From: CAYVUI01 sp964454745
GTDB taxonomy: Bacteria > Planctomycetota > Phycisphaerae > Sedimentisphaerales > Anaerohalosphaeraceae
Direction: 5' to 3'
Assembly (NCBI GenBank): GCA_964454745.1
Contig: CAYVUI010000021.1
Span: 1 to 43,579, forward strand
Length of the DNA: 43,579 nt
This document shows, piece by piece, positions 1 to 7,799 of this stretch. The notes under the pieces are model-generated. The model was given only the letters and a program-made list of their open reading frames with translations, had not been told where the DNA came from and did no database searches. Both the position numbers and the translations under genes were made by a program. Each line of letters opens with the position of its first letter. The stretch's first letter is position 1.

Positions 1-1
1 C

Positions 2-910
2 GAGGCGGTGAACTTCCACGAACCGGAAAAGCTGGCCGAGCGGGTGCTGTTTAAGGACCTGACCCCCCTGCACGCCGAGGAACGATTGATCCTCGAGACG
101 ACGCAGAACGAGCTGAGCACGCGGATCATGGACCTGGTGACCCCGATTGGTAAGGGGCAGCGCGGTTTGATCGTGGCTCCGCCGCGAACCGGTAAGACGA
201 TTCTGCTCCAGAAGCTGGCCAACGCGATCAGCGCGAATTACGCTGAAGTCAAGATGATCGTCCTGCTGATCGACGAGCGTCCGGAAGAAGTGACGGACAT
301 GGAACGCAAGACCAACGAAGATGTTGAGGTGATCAGCTCGACGTTTGACGAACCGACTTCGCGTCACTGCCAGGTGGCGGAGATGGTGATCGAAAAGGCC
401 AAGCGCATGGTGGAATACGGCGAGGATGTTGTGATCCTGCTGGACTCGATTACCCGCCTGGCGCGTGCGTACAATACGGAAATGCCTCACTCGGGCAAGA
501 TCCTGACCGGTGGTGTGGACGCCAACGCGATGCAGATGCCCAAGCGATTCTTCGGTGCGGCCCGTAACATCGAGCATGGCGGATCGCTGACGATTTTGGC
601 GACGGCGCTGATCGATACGGGCTCGAAGATGGACGAGGTGATTTTCGAGGAGTTCAAGGCGACCGGTAATATGGAAATCCACCTGGACCGCCGCCTGATC
701 GACCGCAGGACATTCCCGGCGATCGATATCAGCCGTTCGGGCACACGGCGCGAGGAATTGCTGCTGGACCCGAAGGAACTGGAGCTTACGTACCGTCTGC
801 GGAAGGTGCTCAGCGAAATGAACCCGATCGAGGCGATCGAGCTTTTGAAGAACCGTTTGACCAAGTGCCACACAAACGCGGAATTCCTGATGAGCATGCA
901 CCTCGATTAA
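2..910 (+). CDS. rho: Transcription termination factor Rho, 5'-truncated by the window edge
   Basis: Rho is a hexameric RNA-dependent ATPase that translocates on nascent RNA and releases RNA polymerase. The visible roughly 300 residues are the C-terminal motor domain; the N-terminal RNA-binding domain lies upstream of the window. The frame is open from base 2, so the GTG at 8 is internal rather than a start. Visible motifs are the Walker A loop PPRTGKT, the Walker B stretch VVILLDSITRLARAYN, the Q-loop region LTGGVDANA, and the R-loop region FKATGNMEIHL followed by SGTRREELL. These match the order and spacing of E. coli Rho closely; the Lys of the E. coli PPKAGKT loop is Arg here. The gene ends with TAA and is followed by an intrinsic terminator. 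Confidence 0.97.
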   Translation, partial: EAVNFHEPEKLAERVLFKDLTPLHAEERLILETTQNELSTRIMDLVTPIGKGQRGLIVAPPRTGKTILLQKLANAISANYAEVKMIVLLIDERPEEVTDMERKTNEDVEVISSTFDEPTSRHCQVAEMVIEKAKRMVEYGEDVVILLDSITRLARAYNTEMPHSGKILTGGVDANAMQMPKRFFGAARNIEHGGSLTILATALIDTGSKMDEVIFEEFKATGNMEIHLDRRLIDRRTFPAIDISRSGTRREELLLDPKELELTYRLRKVLSEMNPIEAIELLKNRLTKCHTNAEFLMSMHLD

Positions 911-984
911 TTGGCTGTTTTTCGGCGTTTTCAGGGTATTTTGCCCCGGCGCTTTACAAAGCGGCATTTTTGGATAAAATTCAG

Positions 985-1019
985 GTTCCAGTCGGTTTCG
1001 GCCGGCTGGGACTTTTTTT
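985..1019 (+). terminator. Intrinsic terminator after rho
   Basis: An 11-bp stem (985-995 with 1002-1012, two G-T wobbles) with a 6-nt loop is followed directly by seven Ts at 1013-1019. It lies 75 bases after the rho stop and 81 bases before the valS start, so rho, itself the other termination system, ends at a Rho-independent terminator. Confidence 0.85.
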
Positions 1020-1100
1020 ATGCCCGCTGACGCGGGGCAGGCAAAATGGCAATCTGTACCGATTTTAGATCGGGCGAGGGAGTACGAAGGGCGAGTAGTT

Positions 1101-4025
1101 ATGAGTGATCAGCTTTCGACGGTATACAATCCGAAGGAAACGGAAGAACAGGCCTTGAAGGTATGGGAGATGGGTAATTGCTTTCATGCCGTGCCGGGCG
1201 GTTCGCGGGTGGACGAGACATACGTGATTGTCATCCCCCCGCCGAATGTGACGGCGGCGCTGCACCTGGGCCATGCGCTGAATAATACGCTGCAGGATAT
1301 CCTGGTTCGCTACCAGCGGATGCGCGGGCTCGATACGCTGTGGATGCCGGGGACGGACCACGCGGGGATCGCAACGCAAACGGTGGTGGAAAAACGTCTG
1401 CTGGCCGAACAGGGCAAGCGGCGGACGGATTTTGAGCGGGAGGAGTTTGTCGGGCATGTACAGGACTGGAAGGATGAGTACGAAGCGCGGATTTTAGGCC
1501 AGCTGAAGCGCATGGGCTGTTCGTGCGACTGGCAGCGGGTGCGGTTTACGATGGATGATATGTGCGCCCGCGCGGTGCGTGCGAACTTTTTCAATCTCTT
1601 CCGGGACGGGCTGATCTACCGCGGCAAGCGGCTGGTGAACTGGGACCCGGCGACGCAGACGGTGCTGGCGGACGACGAGGTGGAACACGAGCGTGTGGCG
1701 GGGCATTTTTATTACATGCGGTACCCGCTGGAAGAGGCGGTTGAGTTTGAGGGCAAGACGATTCGGCATGTTACAGTGGCGACGACGCGGCCGGAGACGA
1801 TGCTGGGCGATACGGGCGTGGCGATGCACCCGGGCGACCCGCGGGCTGGTGTACTGGGCGGTAAAAAGGTGCGGCTGCCGATTGTGGGCCGATTGATCCC
1901 GATTGTGCTCGATGAGCACGTCGTCTTACCGGACCCGGAGAGCGAGGACGAAAAGGCGCGGTTTTCTTCGGGATTTTTGAAGGTGACCCCGGCGCATGAC
2001 ACCAACGACTGGGAGATCGGGATTCGGCACGGGCTGGATGTGATTAACGTGATGGCACCGGACGGGACGATCAGCGACCGGCACGGCTGGGAGGACGCGG
2101 GCGAGGACGCGGAGTTTCTGCTCGGGATGGACCGCTTTGAGGCGAGGAATGCGATCGTGGAATGGTTCCGCAAGGAAAAGCTGCTCGAAGAGATTCGCGA
2201 TTACGAGCATGAGGTCGGGCACAGCTACCGTTCGCATGTTCCGATCGAGCCGTATTTGTCGGACCAGTGGTACGTGGCGGTGAAAAAGCCGATCTCGCAC
2301 CTGGCGGAAAAATTCGGCGAGGGGATGATCGAGGATACGGATGTGCCGTACAATTCGCTTGCCGGGCTTGCACTGGCGCCGCTGATGGATAAAAGGCTGA
2401 AGTTTTACCCGGACCGATATGCCCGCAATTACCGGATGTGGCTGGAGAACCTTCGGGACTGGCCGATCAGCCGGCAGCTCTGGTGGGGGCACCAGATTCC
2501 GGTTTGGAACGGCAAGCAGGAGCCGGATCTTTCGGGCGTGGAAGCCTGTGTGCAGGAAGGCACGGACGAGAACGGGGAAAAGGTGTACTTTGTTTGTGTT
2601 CCCGCCGACAGCGAGGACGCGGAAACAAAGCTCGAGAGCCAGGGATTGGTGCGGGATGAGGATGTACTGGATACATGGTTCAGCTCGGCGCTGTGGCCGT
2701 TTTCAACGATGGGCTGGCCGGGGGATACGCCGGAGATGGGGCGTTATTACCCGGGCTCGGTGCTTTGCACGGCGCGGGAGATTATTACGCTGTGGGTGTC
2801 GCGGATGGTGATGATGGGCCAGTACTGCGCGGGGGATATCCCGTTTCGGGATGTGTATATCCACGCGATGATCCAGGACGGCCAGGGGCGCAAGATGTCC
2901 AAGTCTTTGGGTAACGGGATCGACCCGCTGGTCGTAATCGATTCGCACGGTGCCGACGCGATGCGGTTTACGCTGGCGTCGATGACGACCGATACGCAGG
3001 ATGTACGAATGCCGGTCGAGCCGATGAAGCTGCCCGACGGTCGCGAGGTCAATACGTCGCCGAAGTTCGACAACGGGCGGAATTTCTGCAATAAGCTGTG
3101 GAACGCGTCGCGGTTTGCGATGATGCACCTGGAGGGCATGGACGCAGGCAGTTTTGATGAGAAAAAAATGGACCTTTCGGACCGGTGGATTTTGTCTCGG
3201 CTGGCGGGCGCGGTCAAGAAGGTAAGCGAAGGACTGGACGCGTACAAGTACAACGAGCCGGCGACAGAGCTGTACCGGTTTTTCTGGAACGATGTGTGTG
3301 ACTGGTACCTTGAGTGGTGCAAGCCGCGGATGAACGATGCCGAAAGTAAGGGCACGGCGCAGAATGTGCTGGCGTTTGTGCTGGATCAGTCGCTGAGGCT
3401 TTTGCACCCGATTGTTCCGTTTATCACCGAGGGCATTTATGAGAAGCTGCGCGGGATGTGCCCGAAGATTGGGATCGGAACCCTGGCAAAGGCGGAGACG
3501 GCCGATGCGCTGGTTACCGGGGCGTGGCCGGGAGCGATGAATGAACTGATTGATGGCGACGCGGAGGAAAAGATCGAGACGCTGCAAGGGGCGATCAAAG
3601 CGATCCGCGAGATTCGCAACAAGTACACGATCGCGCCAACCGAGAAGGTGAAGGCCTCGATCTCGGGGCCGGCGGACCTGGCGGCGATGATCGAGGAAAA
3701 CGCACCGCTGGTCTGCTCGCTGGCGGGGGTGAGCGATTTTGAGGTTTCGACCTCGGATGAAAAGCCGTCCAACGCGGCGGTTTCGGTCGTGGGCGAGCTG
3801 AGTATTTTCGTGCATGACGTGGTAGACCCCGAGGAAGAGCGGAAACGACTCTTGAAGCAAAAGGAGCACATCGAGAAAGGCCTTCGCGGTGCGGAGGGCA
3901 AGCTGGGCAACGAAAACTTTATGTCCCGTGCCAAGCCGGAGATTATTGAACGGACCCGTCAGCAGGCGGCGGAACTAAAGGAGCAACTGGGGGCAGTTTG
4001 CAAGCTGCTCGATGAACTAAGTTAG
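1101..4025 (+). CDS. valS: Valyl-tRNA synthetase
   Basis: Class I aminoacyl-tRNA synthetase that charges tRNA-Val and edits mischarged threonine. The 974-residue product has the normal bacterial length. The HIGH motif appears as HLGH within PPPNVTAALHLGH, and KMSKS appears in GRKMSKSLGNGIDP. An editing-domain stretch TTRPETMLGDTGVA follows the expected order, as do the anticodon-binding region and a C-terminal coiled coil (about residues 905-970, EEERKRLLKQKEHIEKG). An ATG at 1020 is also in frame but sits on the T-tract of the upstream terminator and would add 27 residues without family character. The ATG at 1101 begins MSDQLSTVYNPKETEE, a typical ValRS opening, and has a purine-rich AAGGGCGAG stretch upstream. 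Confidence 0.96.
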   Translation: MSDQLSTVYNPKETEEQALKVWEMGNCFHAVPGGSRVDETYVIVIPPPNVTAALHLGHALNNTLQDILVRYQRMRGLDTLWMPGTDHAGIATQTVVEKRLLAEQGKRRTDFEREEFVGHVQDWKDEYEARILGQLKRMGCSCDWQRVRFTMDDMCARAVRANFFNLFRDGLIYRGKRLVNWDPATQTVLADDEVEHERVAGHFYYMRYPLEEAVEFEGKTIRHVTVATTRPETMLGDTGVAMHPGDPRAGVLGGKKVRLPIVGRLIPIVLDEHVVLPDPESEDEKARFSSGFLKVTPAHDTNDWEIGIRHGLDVINVMAPDGTISDRHGWEDAGEDAEFLLGMDRFEARNAIVEWFRKEKLLEEIRDYEHEVGHSYRSHVPIEPYLSDQWYVAVKKPISHLAEKFGEGMIEDTDVPYNSLAGLALAPLMDKRLKFYPDRYARNYRMWLENLRDWPISRQLWWGHQIPVWNGKQEPDLSGVEACVQEGTDENGEKVYFVCVPADSEDAETKLESQGLVRDEDVLDTWFSSALWPFSTMGWPGDTPEMGRYYPGSVLCTAREIITLWVSRMVMMGQYCAGDIPFRDVYIHAMIQDGQGRKMSKSLGNGIDPLVVIDSHGADAMRFTLASMTTDTQDVRMPVEPMKLPDGREVNTSPKFDNGRNFCNKLWNASRFAMMHLEGMDAGSFDEKKMDLSDRWILSRLAGAVKKVSEGLDAYKYNEPATELYRFFWNDVCDWYLEWCKPRMNDAESKGTAQNVLAFVLDQSLRLLHPIVPFITEGIYEKLRGMCPKIGIGTLAKAETADALVTGAWPGAMNELIDGDAEEKIETLQGAIKAIREIRNKYTIAPTEKVKASISGPADLAAMIEENAPLVCSLAGVSDFEVSTSDEKPSNAAVSVVGELSIFVHDVVDPEEERKRLLKQKEHIEKGLRGAEGKLGNENFMSRAKPEIIERTRQQAAELKEQLGAVCKLLDELS

Positions 4026-4050
4026 TGTTTTGTCCGTATTGGATTGTACT

Positions 4051-4446
4051 ATGGAAATCGAAGCAGAATTGTCACGGATTATTATCAATGAGACGGTGGA
4101 CCAGCAGATCATCGTGCTCAAGGAAGTGGATGGGGATCGTGCGTTTCCGGTGGTGATCGGAATGAGCGAGATTCTCGCAATTGACCGGCGGCTCAAGGGC
4201 ATGGATTTTCCGCGCCCGATGACGCATGATTTGCTGGGCAACATCATCGAGGCGATGGGCGGCGTGCTGGACCGGGTGGTGGTCAGCGATTTGCGGAACC
4301 ATACCTTTTACGCGACGCTGTACATCGAGACCGAGGAGGAAATTATCGAGATCGATGCGCGGCCCAGTGACGCTATTGCTCTTGCGTCGGGCCTGGAGAC
4401 TTCGATTTACATTGATTCGCAGGTGTTTGAGAAGCTGGGGATGTAA
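4051..4446 (+). CDS. Bifunctional nuclease family protein (BFN/DUF151)
   Basis: A 131-residue DUF151 protein. The family includes a plant bifunctional RNase/DNase and many uncharacterised bacterial members, so the substrate here is unknown. The family signature ARPSDAIALA lies near residues 109-118, and the opening IILKE/VVIG-like strands plus the segment RPMTHDLLGNIIEAMGG fit the family. The start is set at the ATG at 4051; an in-frame TTG at 4030 would add seven residues with no family match. It lies 25 bases after valS and probably shares its transcript. Its last 74 bases overlap the 3' end of lspA on the opposite strand, so there is no room for a terminator between the two genes. Confidence 0.88.
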   Translation: MEIEAELSRIIINETVDQQIIVLKEVDGDRAFPVVIGMSEILAIDRRLKGMDFPRPMTHDLLGNIIEAMGGVLDRVVVSDLRNHTFYATLYIETEEEIIEIDARPSDAIALASGLETSIYIDSQVFEKLGM

Positions 4447-4942
4447 AGCTTGAGATCAGCAGCAGGCCCACCGCGATACACAGCAGGGAATCGGCGATGT
4501 TGAACGCGGGCCAGTGCTTGCCGGGGTAGTAAACCACATCAATAAAATCACGCACGAGGCCGTTGTTGAACATGCGGTCGTAGAGGTTGCCGACGATGCC
4601 CGCGGTGAACATAGACAGGGCGACGAGTGTCAGGCGGTGTCGGATGCCGGCAAAGAGGAATAATCCCACAACAAAGAGAAGCGCCGCGATGGAGACGGCG
4701 ATCAGCGGCCACCTGTGGCCGGAAAAGAGGGAAAAGGCGGCGCCGTCGTTGAGGCGGATGACGAAGGTGAGGATGTCAGGGATCAGGACCTCTTCATGAT
4801 ACGGTTTGGTTTGGAGCCACTGGAAGACTGCATGCTTGGTCCAGAGGTCCGCGGCGATGCCGAGGATGACGATGGGCCAGTAGATCAGATGGTCCACCGG
4901 TCGCGGGGGCGTGATTTTCTGAAGTTGTTTTTCGAGGTCCAT
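4373..4942 (-). CDS. lspA: Lipoprotein signal peptidase (signal peptidase II)
   Basis: A membrane aspartyl protease that removes signal peptides from prolipoproteins after lipidation. The 189-residue product has four hydrophobic segments, the conserved ADLWTK early motif, GNLYDR, and the two motifs carrying the catalytic aspartates: RDFID (D132) and FNIADS (D151). A polar tail after residue 165 is encoded by the part that overlaps the DUF151 gene on the other strand. It starts two bases after the stop of the upstream TPR lipoprotein gene, so the two are almost certainly one transcript, with a likely LspA substrate encoded first. Confidence 0.95.
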   Translation of the reverse strand: MDLEKQLQKITPPRPVDHLIYWPIVILGIAADLWTKHAVFQWLQTKPYHEEVLIPDILTFVIRLNDGAAFSLFSGHRWPLIAVSIAALLFVVGLFLFAGIRHRLTLVALSMFTAGIVGNLYDRMFNNGLVRDFIDVVYYPGKHWPAFNIADSLLCIAVGLLLISSFTSPASQTPANQCKSKSPGPTQEQ

Positions 4943-4944
4943 TT

Positions 4945-5928
4945 TCAGCGGGCGTATTTTTCGACGAGGGCTCTGAGCTTGGGCTGGTCGCCGTTGATCG
5001 AGAGCGAGAGGTTCCAGTTTTGCAGGGCTTTTTCCTTCATGAGCCGGTCATTATCTGCCGCGAGCGAACGCATCATGAATGCGACGCCGAGGCCCTTGTA
5101 TGCCTGCCAGTCGCGGGGGTCGAGGCGGATAGCGGTTTCGTAATTGCTGACGGCGGTGTCTACGTCCCGCAGGCGGAGATTGGCAAAGCCGAGGTATTGG
5201 AAGGCCCTGGCGTTTTTGGGATCGATGTAGATGGTCATGTCGAGCAGCTCTTTTGCAGCCTCGTAGCGTTCCATGCGAAGGTACGCGACGGCGAGGGGGA
5301 CCATGATCTCGGGCTTGTTGCCCTCAATCTCGAGTGCCCTTCGGTAGGCGGCGACGGCATCGGCGTGATTTTCCTGCGATTCGAAGATGTCGCCGATGAG
5401 CAGGTCGGCGTCGGCACTGAGGGGATTGATGCTCTTGGCTTCCTGCGCGTAGTTGCGGGCCTGGTTGTAGTCTTTCAGTTCGTGATAGGCCCGGGCGGCG
5501 CCGAGATGGGCGTCGAAGTGCTGGGGTTCGATCTCGCAGGCGCGGGAATAGGCCTTAACCGATTCGATGTAGTCGTCGAGCTTTTCGGAGACTTTGCCAA
5601 GGTTGAAGAAGTCCTTGAAGGACCAGGGATCGAGCTCGGTGGCCTTTTTGTAGGCGGCCTGGCTCATTTCGTAGTCACCGGACTGCTGGTGGATTTCACC
5701 TTTGAGCGAGTAGGCCAGGGCAAACTCGGGATCAAGATCGAGTGCGTCGAGCAATTTTTCGATGGCCTGCTCCTCTTCCTTGAGTTCGTTGAGCATGAGG
5801 GCGTCCACGTAGAGGGAGACGGCCTTTTGCTGCTTTTTCTGGCGGGATTCCCAGCAGCCGCTAAGGGCCACGGTGCACAGAATGAGGGTGAGAATGAATT
5901 GACGGGTGAATCCCTTCGTTTTACACAT
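4945..5928 (-). CDS. TPR-repeat lipoprotein
   Basis: A predicted membrane-anchored lipoprotein of 327 residues. The N-terminus has basic residues, a hydrophobic stretch (FILTLILCTVALSGC) and the lipobox LSGC. After the lipidated Cys come about eight tetratricopeptide repeats of 34 residues, each ending with a DPE/DPW/DPR-like turn, covering roughly residues 38-315. TPR lipoproteins usually act as scaffolds for envelope complexes; the partner is not evident. The ATG at 5928 is preferred over an ATG 24 bases upstream because AAAGGGA sits six bases before it and the signal peptide then begins normally. It is the first gene of a two-gene unit with lspA and has a promoter at 5988-6016. Confidence 0.88.
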   Translation of the reverse strand: MCKTKGFTRQFILTLILCTVALSGCWESRQKKQQKAVSLYVDALMLNELKEEEQAIEKLLDALDLDPEFALAYSLKGEIHQQSGDYEMSQAAYKKATELDPWSFKDFFNLGKVSEKLDDYIESVKAYSRACEIEPQHFDAHLGAARAYHELKDYNQARNYAQEAKSINPLSADADLLIGDIFESQENHADAVAAYRRALEIEGNKPEIMVPLAVAYLRMERYEAAKELLDMTIYIDPKNARAFQYLGFANLRLRDVDTAVSNYETAIRLDPRDWQAYKGLGVAFMMRSLAADNDRLMKEKALQNWNLSLSINGDQPKLRALVEKYAR

Positions 5929-5987
5929 GTATAATCCCTTTCGATCCGGCAAAAGTGTATTTATGCTCTTTGGCCTGTTTGGGGGTA

Positions 5988-6016
5988 AGTGTAACAGGGT
6001 AAAGGGGGCCTGTCAA
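5988..6016 (-). promoter_or_regulatory. Sigma70-type promoter for the TPR lipoprotein-lspA unit
   Basis: On the minus strand TTGACA (6016-6011) is followed after exactly 17 bases by TACACT (5993-5988). The -35 is a perfect consensus match and the -10 matches at 4 of 6. The -35 box lies in the left arm of a perfect inverted repeat shared with the divergent gpmI promoter. Confidence 0.6.
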
Positions 6017-6043
6017 ACGTGAAAAGGGGAAATGTTTGACAGG
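6009..6043. repeat. Perfect 10-bp inverted repeat containing both divergent -35 boxes
   Basis: CCTGTCAAAC (6009-6018) and GTTTGACAGG (6034-6043) are exact reverse complements separated by 15 bases. Each arm carries TTGACA on the strand reading outward. The symmetry may simply reflect two identical promoter elements back to back, or it may be an operator. Confidence 0.75.
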
Positions 6044-6065
6044 ACGGGGGTTGATGGGATAGGAT
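6036..6065 (+). promoter_or_regulatory. Sigma70-type promoter for gpmI
   Basis: TTGACA (6036-6041) is followed after 18 bases by TAGGAT (6060-6065), a 4-of-6 match to the -10 consensus. It lies about 90 bases before the gpmI start, giving a leader of about 85 bases. Confidence 0.5.
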
Positions 6066-6155
6066 GGCTGGACTTTGTGCGCCCCGGGATACGTCGAAAT
6101 TCGGGCTGTTTGGGGCAAAAACAGGTAATGGCAACTGTAAAAACAGGGAAATGTG

Positions 6156-7730
6156 ATGAGTGATTCGAAAGTAAAGCTCGAGCGCGGGCCTTTTATGATG
6201 ATTATCCGCGACGGATGGGGGTACAATCCGAGCGGGGACGAGACGTACAACGCGATTCGCCAGGCGGATACGCCGGTCGATGATATGCTCATGAGCGAGT
6301 ACCCCAATACGGTGATCGAGACCTCGGGCGAGGCGGTGGGCCTGCCGGACGGGACGATGGGCAATTCGGAGGTTGGACATCAGAATATCGGGGCCGGGCG
6401 GGTAGTCTACCAGGACTCGGTGCGGATTACAAAGGCGATACGCGAGGGTGACTTTTTTGAGAACGCTGTACTGCTTGAAGCGATTGAACACGCGAAAAAA
6501 AGCGGCGGCAAGCTGCATTTGATGGGACTGTGCTCGGATATCGGGGTGCATTCGCTGCTGGGGCATTTATATGGATTGCTGGAAATGGCCAAGCGCAACG
6601 GACTGGCGGAGGTGTACCTGCATGCGTTTACGGACGGGCGGGACTCGCCGCCGACCTCGGGTAAGGGGTACCTGGCGGATATCGAGGCGAAGATGAGCGA
6701 AATCGGGTCCGGGCAGGTGGCCAGTATCGCGGGTCGGTTTTACGCGATGGACCGGGACAACCGGTGGGAGCGCGTGGAAAAGGCATACCGGTGCCTGACC
6801 GAGGGCGAAGGGCTGACCGCGGGCAGCGCGGAGGCGGCGATTACCGAGAGCTACGCACGCGAAGAGACGGACGAGTTCATCAAGCCGACGATCATTACGG
6901 ATGGCGACGGCAAGGCGAAGGCTTTGATCGAAGACGGCGACGCGGTGGTGTTCTTTAACTTCCGCGGGGACCGGCCCCGGGAGCTGACGCGGGCGTTTGT
7001 GGACGATGATTTTTCCGGTTTTGATCGCAAGGTTCGCCCGAATGTATTTTACGTGTGCATGACCGAATATGACAAGACGATTCCGGCGAAGGTGGCGTTT
7101 GCCAAGCCGCCAAAGATGAAGAATATTGCCGGTGAATATCTCTCGCAGCTTGGTCTCACGCAGTTTCGTTGCGCGGAGACGGAAAAATACGCGCATGTGA
7201 CGTTTTTCTTTAACGGCGGGCGTGAGGAGCCGTTTGAGGGTGAGGACCGCAAGATTGTGCCCTCGCCGAAGGTGGAGACGTATGACTTGAAGCCGGAGAT
7301 GAGCGCGTACGAGGTGACGGATGTGATTCTCGAAAAGCTCGCCGCGAACCAGCATGATGTGATTATCATGAACTACGCGAACCCGGATATGGTCGGACAT
7401 ACCGGCTCGCTGAAGGCGGCGGTCCAGGCGGCGCAGGCGGTGGATGAATGCCTGGGCAAGGTGCTCGACAAGCTCAAATCGCTGGGCGGGGCCGCGGTCA
7501 TTTTGGCCGACCACGGGAATTTTGAGAAGATGTGGGATGCGGAGAATAACATGGAGCACACGGCGCACACGATCGGCACGGTTCCGCTGATTGTGTTCGA
7601 CGAGAAGGCCAAAGGCTGCAAGATGCGGGACGGCGGAATCCTAGCGGATGCGATTCCGACGCTGCTGGATGTGATGGAGCTCGATAAGCCTGCGGAAATG
7701 ACGGGCCGTTCTCTGATCGAGCGCGGGTAA
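6156..7730 (+). CDS. gpmI: 2,3-bisphosphoglycerate-independent phosphoglycerate mutase
   Basis: A cytoplasmic alkaline-phosphatase-superfamily enzyme that interconverts 3- and 2-phosphoglycerate in glycolysis. The 524-residue product has the family length. Motifs are IRDGWG near residue 17, the nucleophile motif MGNSEVGH (Ser71), NIGAGRVVYQ, HAFTDGRDSPP, IAGRFYAMDRDNRWER, and the metal-binding motifs NYANPDMVGHTG and ILADHGNFEKM. A GTG one codon earlier is possible, but the ATG at 6156 has AGGG seven bases upstream. It heads a plus-strand series with mutL and an ABC importer. Confidence 0.96.
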   Translation: MSDSKVKLERGPFMMIIRDGWGYNPSGDETYNAIRQADTPVDDMLMSEYPNTVIETSGEAVGLPDGTMGNSEVGHQNIGAGRVVYQDSVRITKAIREGDFFENAVLLEAIEHAKKSGGKLHLMGLCSDIGVHSLLGHLYGLLEMAKRNGLAEVYLHAFTDGRDSPPTSGKGYLADIEAKMSEIGSGQVASIAGRFYAMDRDNRWERVEKAYRCLTEGEGLTAGSAEAAITESYAREETDEFIKPTIITDGDGKAKALIEDGDAVVFFNFRGDRPRELTRAFVDDDFSGFDRKVRPNVFYVCMTEYDKTIPAKVAFAKPPKMKNIAGEYLSQLGLTQFRCAETEKYAHVTFFFNGGREEPFEGEDRKIVPSPKVETYDLKPEMSAYEVTDVILEKLAANQHDVIIMNYANPDMVGHTGSLKAAVQAAQAVDECLGKVLDKLKSLGGAAVILADHGNFEKMWDAENNMEHTAHTIGTVPLIVFDEKAKGCKMRDGGILADAIPTLLDVMELDKPAEMTGRSLIERG

Positions 7731-7755
7731 TTGTAGTGACGGGTTGTTCGGGGGG

Positions 7756-7783
7756 CTGCGCGGCGGCAATTGGTGCCGCGCGG
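7756..7783 (+). other. GC-rich hairpin between gpmI and mutL
   Basis: A 9-bp stem with one T-G pair (7756-7764 with 7775-7783) and a 10-base spacer lies between the gpmI stop and the mutL start. No T-tract follows, so it is not an ordinary intrinsic terminator; it could stabilise the gpmI 3' end. Confidence 0.4.
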
Positions 7784-7799
7784 ATGATGGGAGTTGGTT

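Noticed and set aside
1020..1100. Upstream in-frame ATG for valS
   Set aside because: The codon lies on the T-tract of the rho terminator and would add residues with no ValRS similarity.
5020..5934. 304-residue open frame antisense to the TPR lipoprotein gene
   Set aside because: Its repetitive Val/Gly/Phe pattern mirrors the TPR repeats of the real gene.
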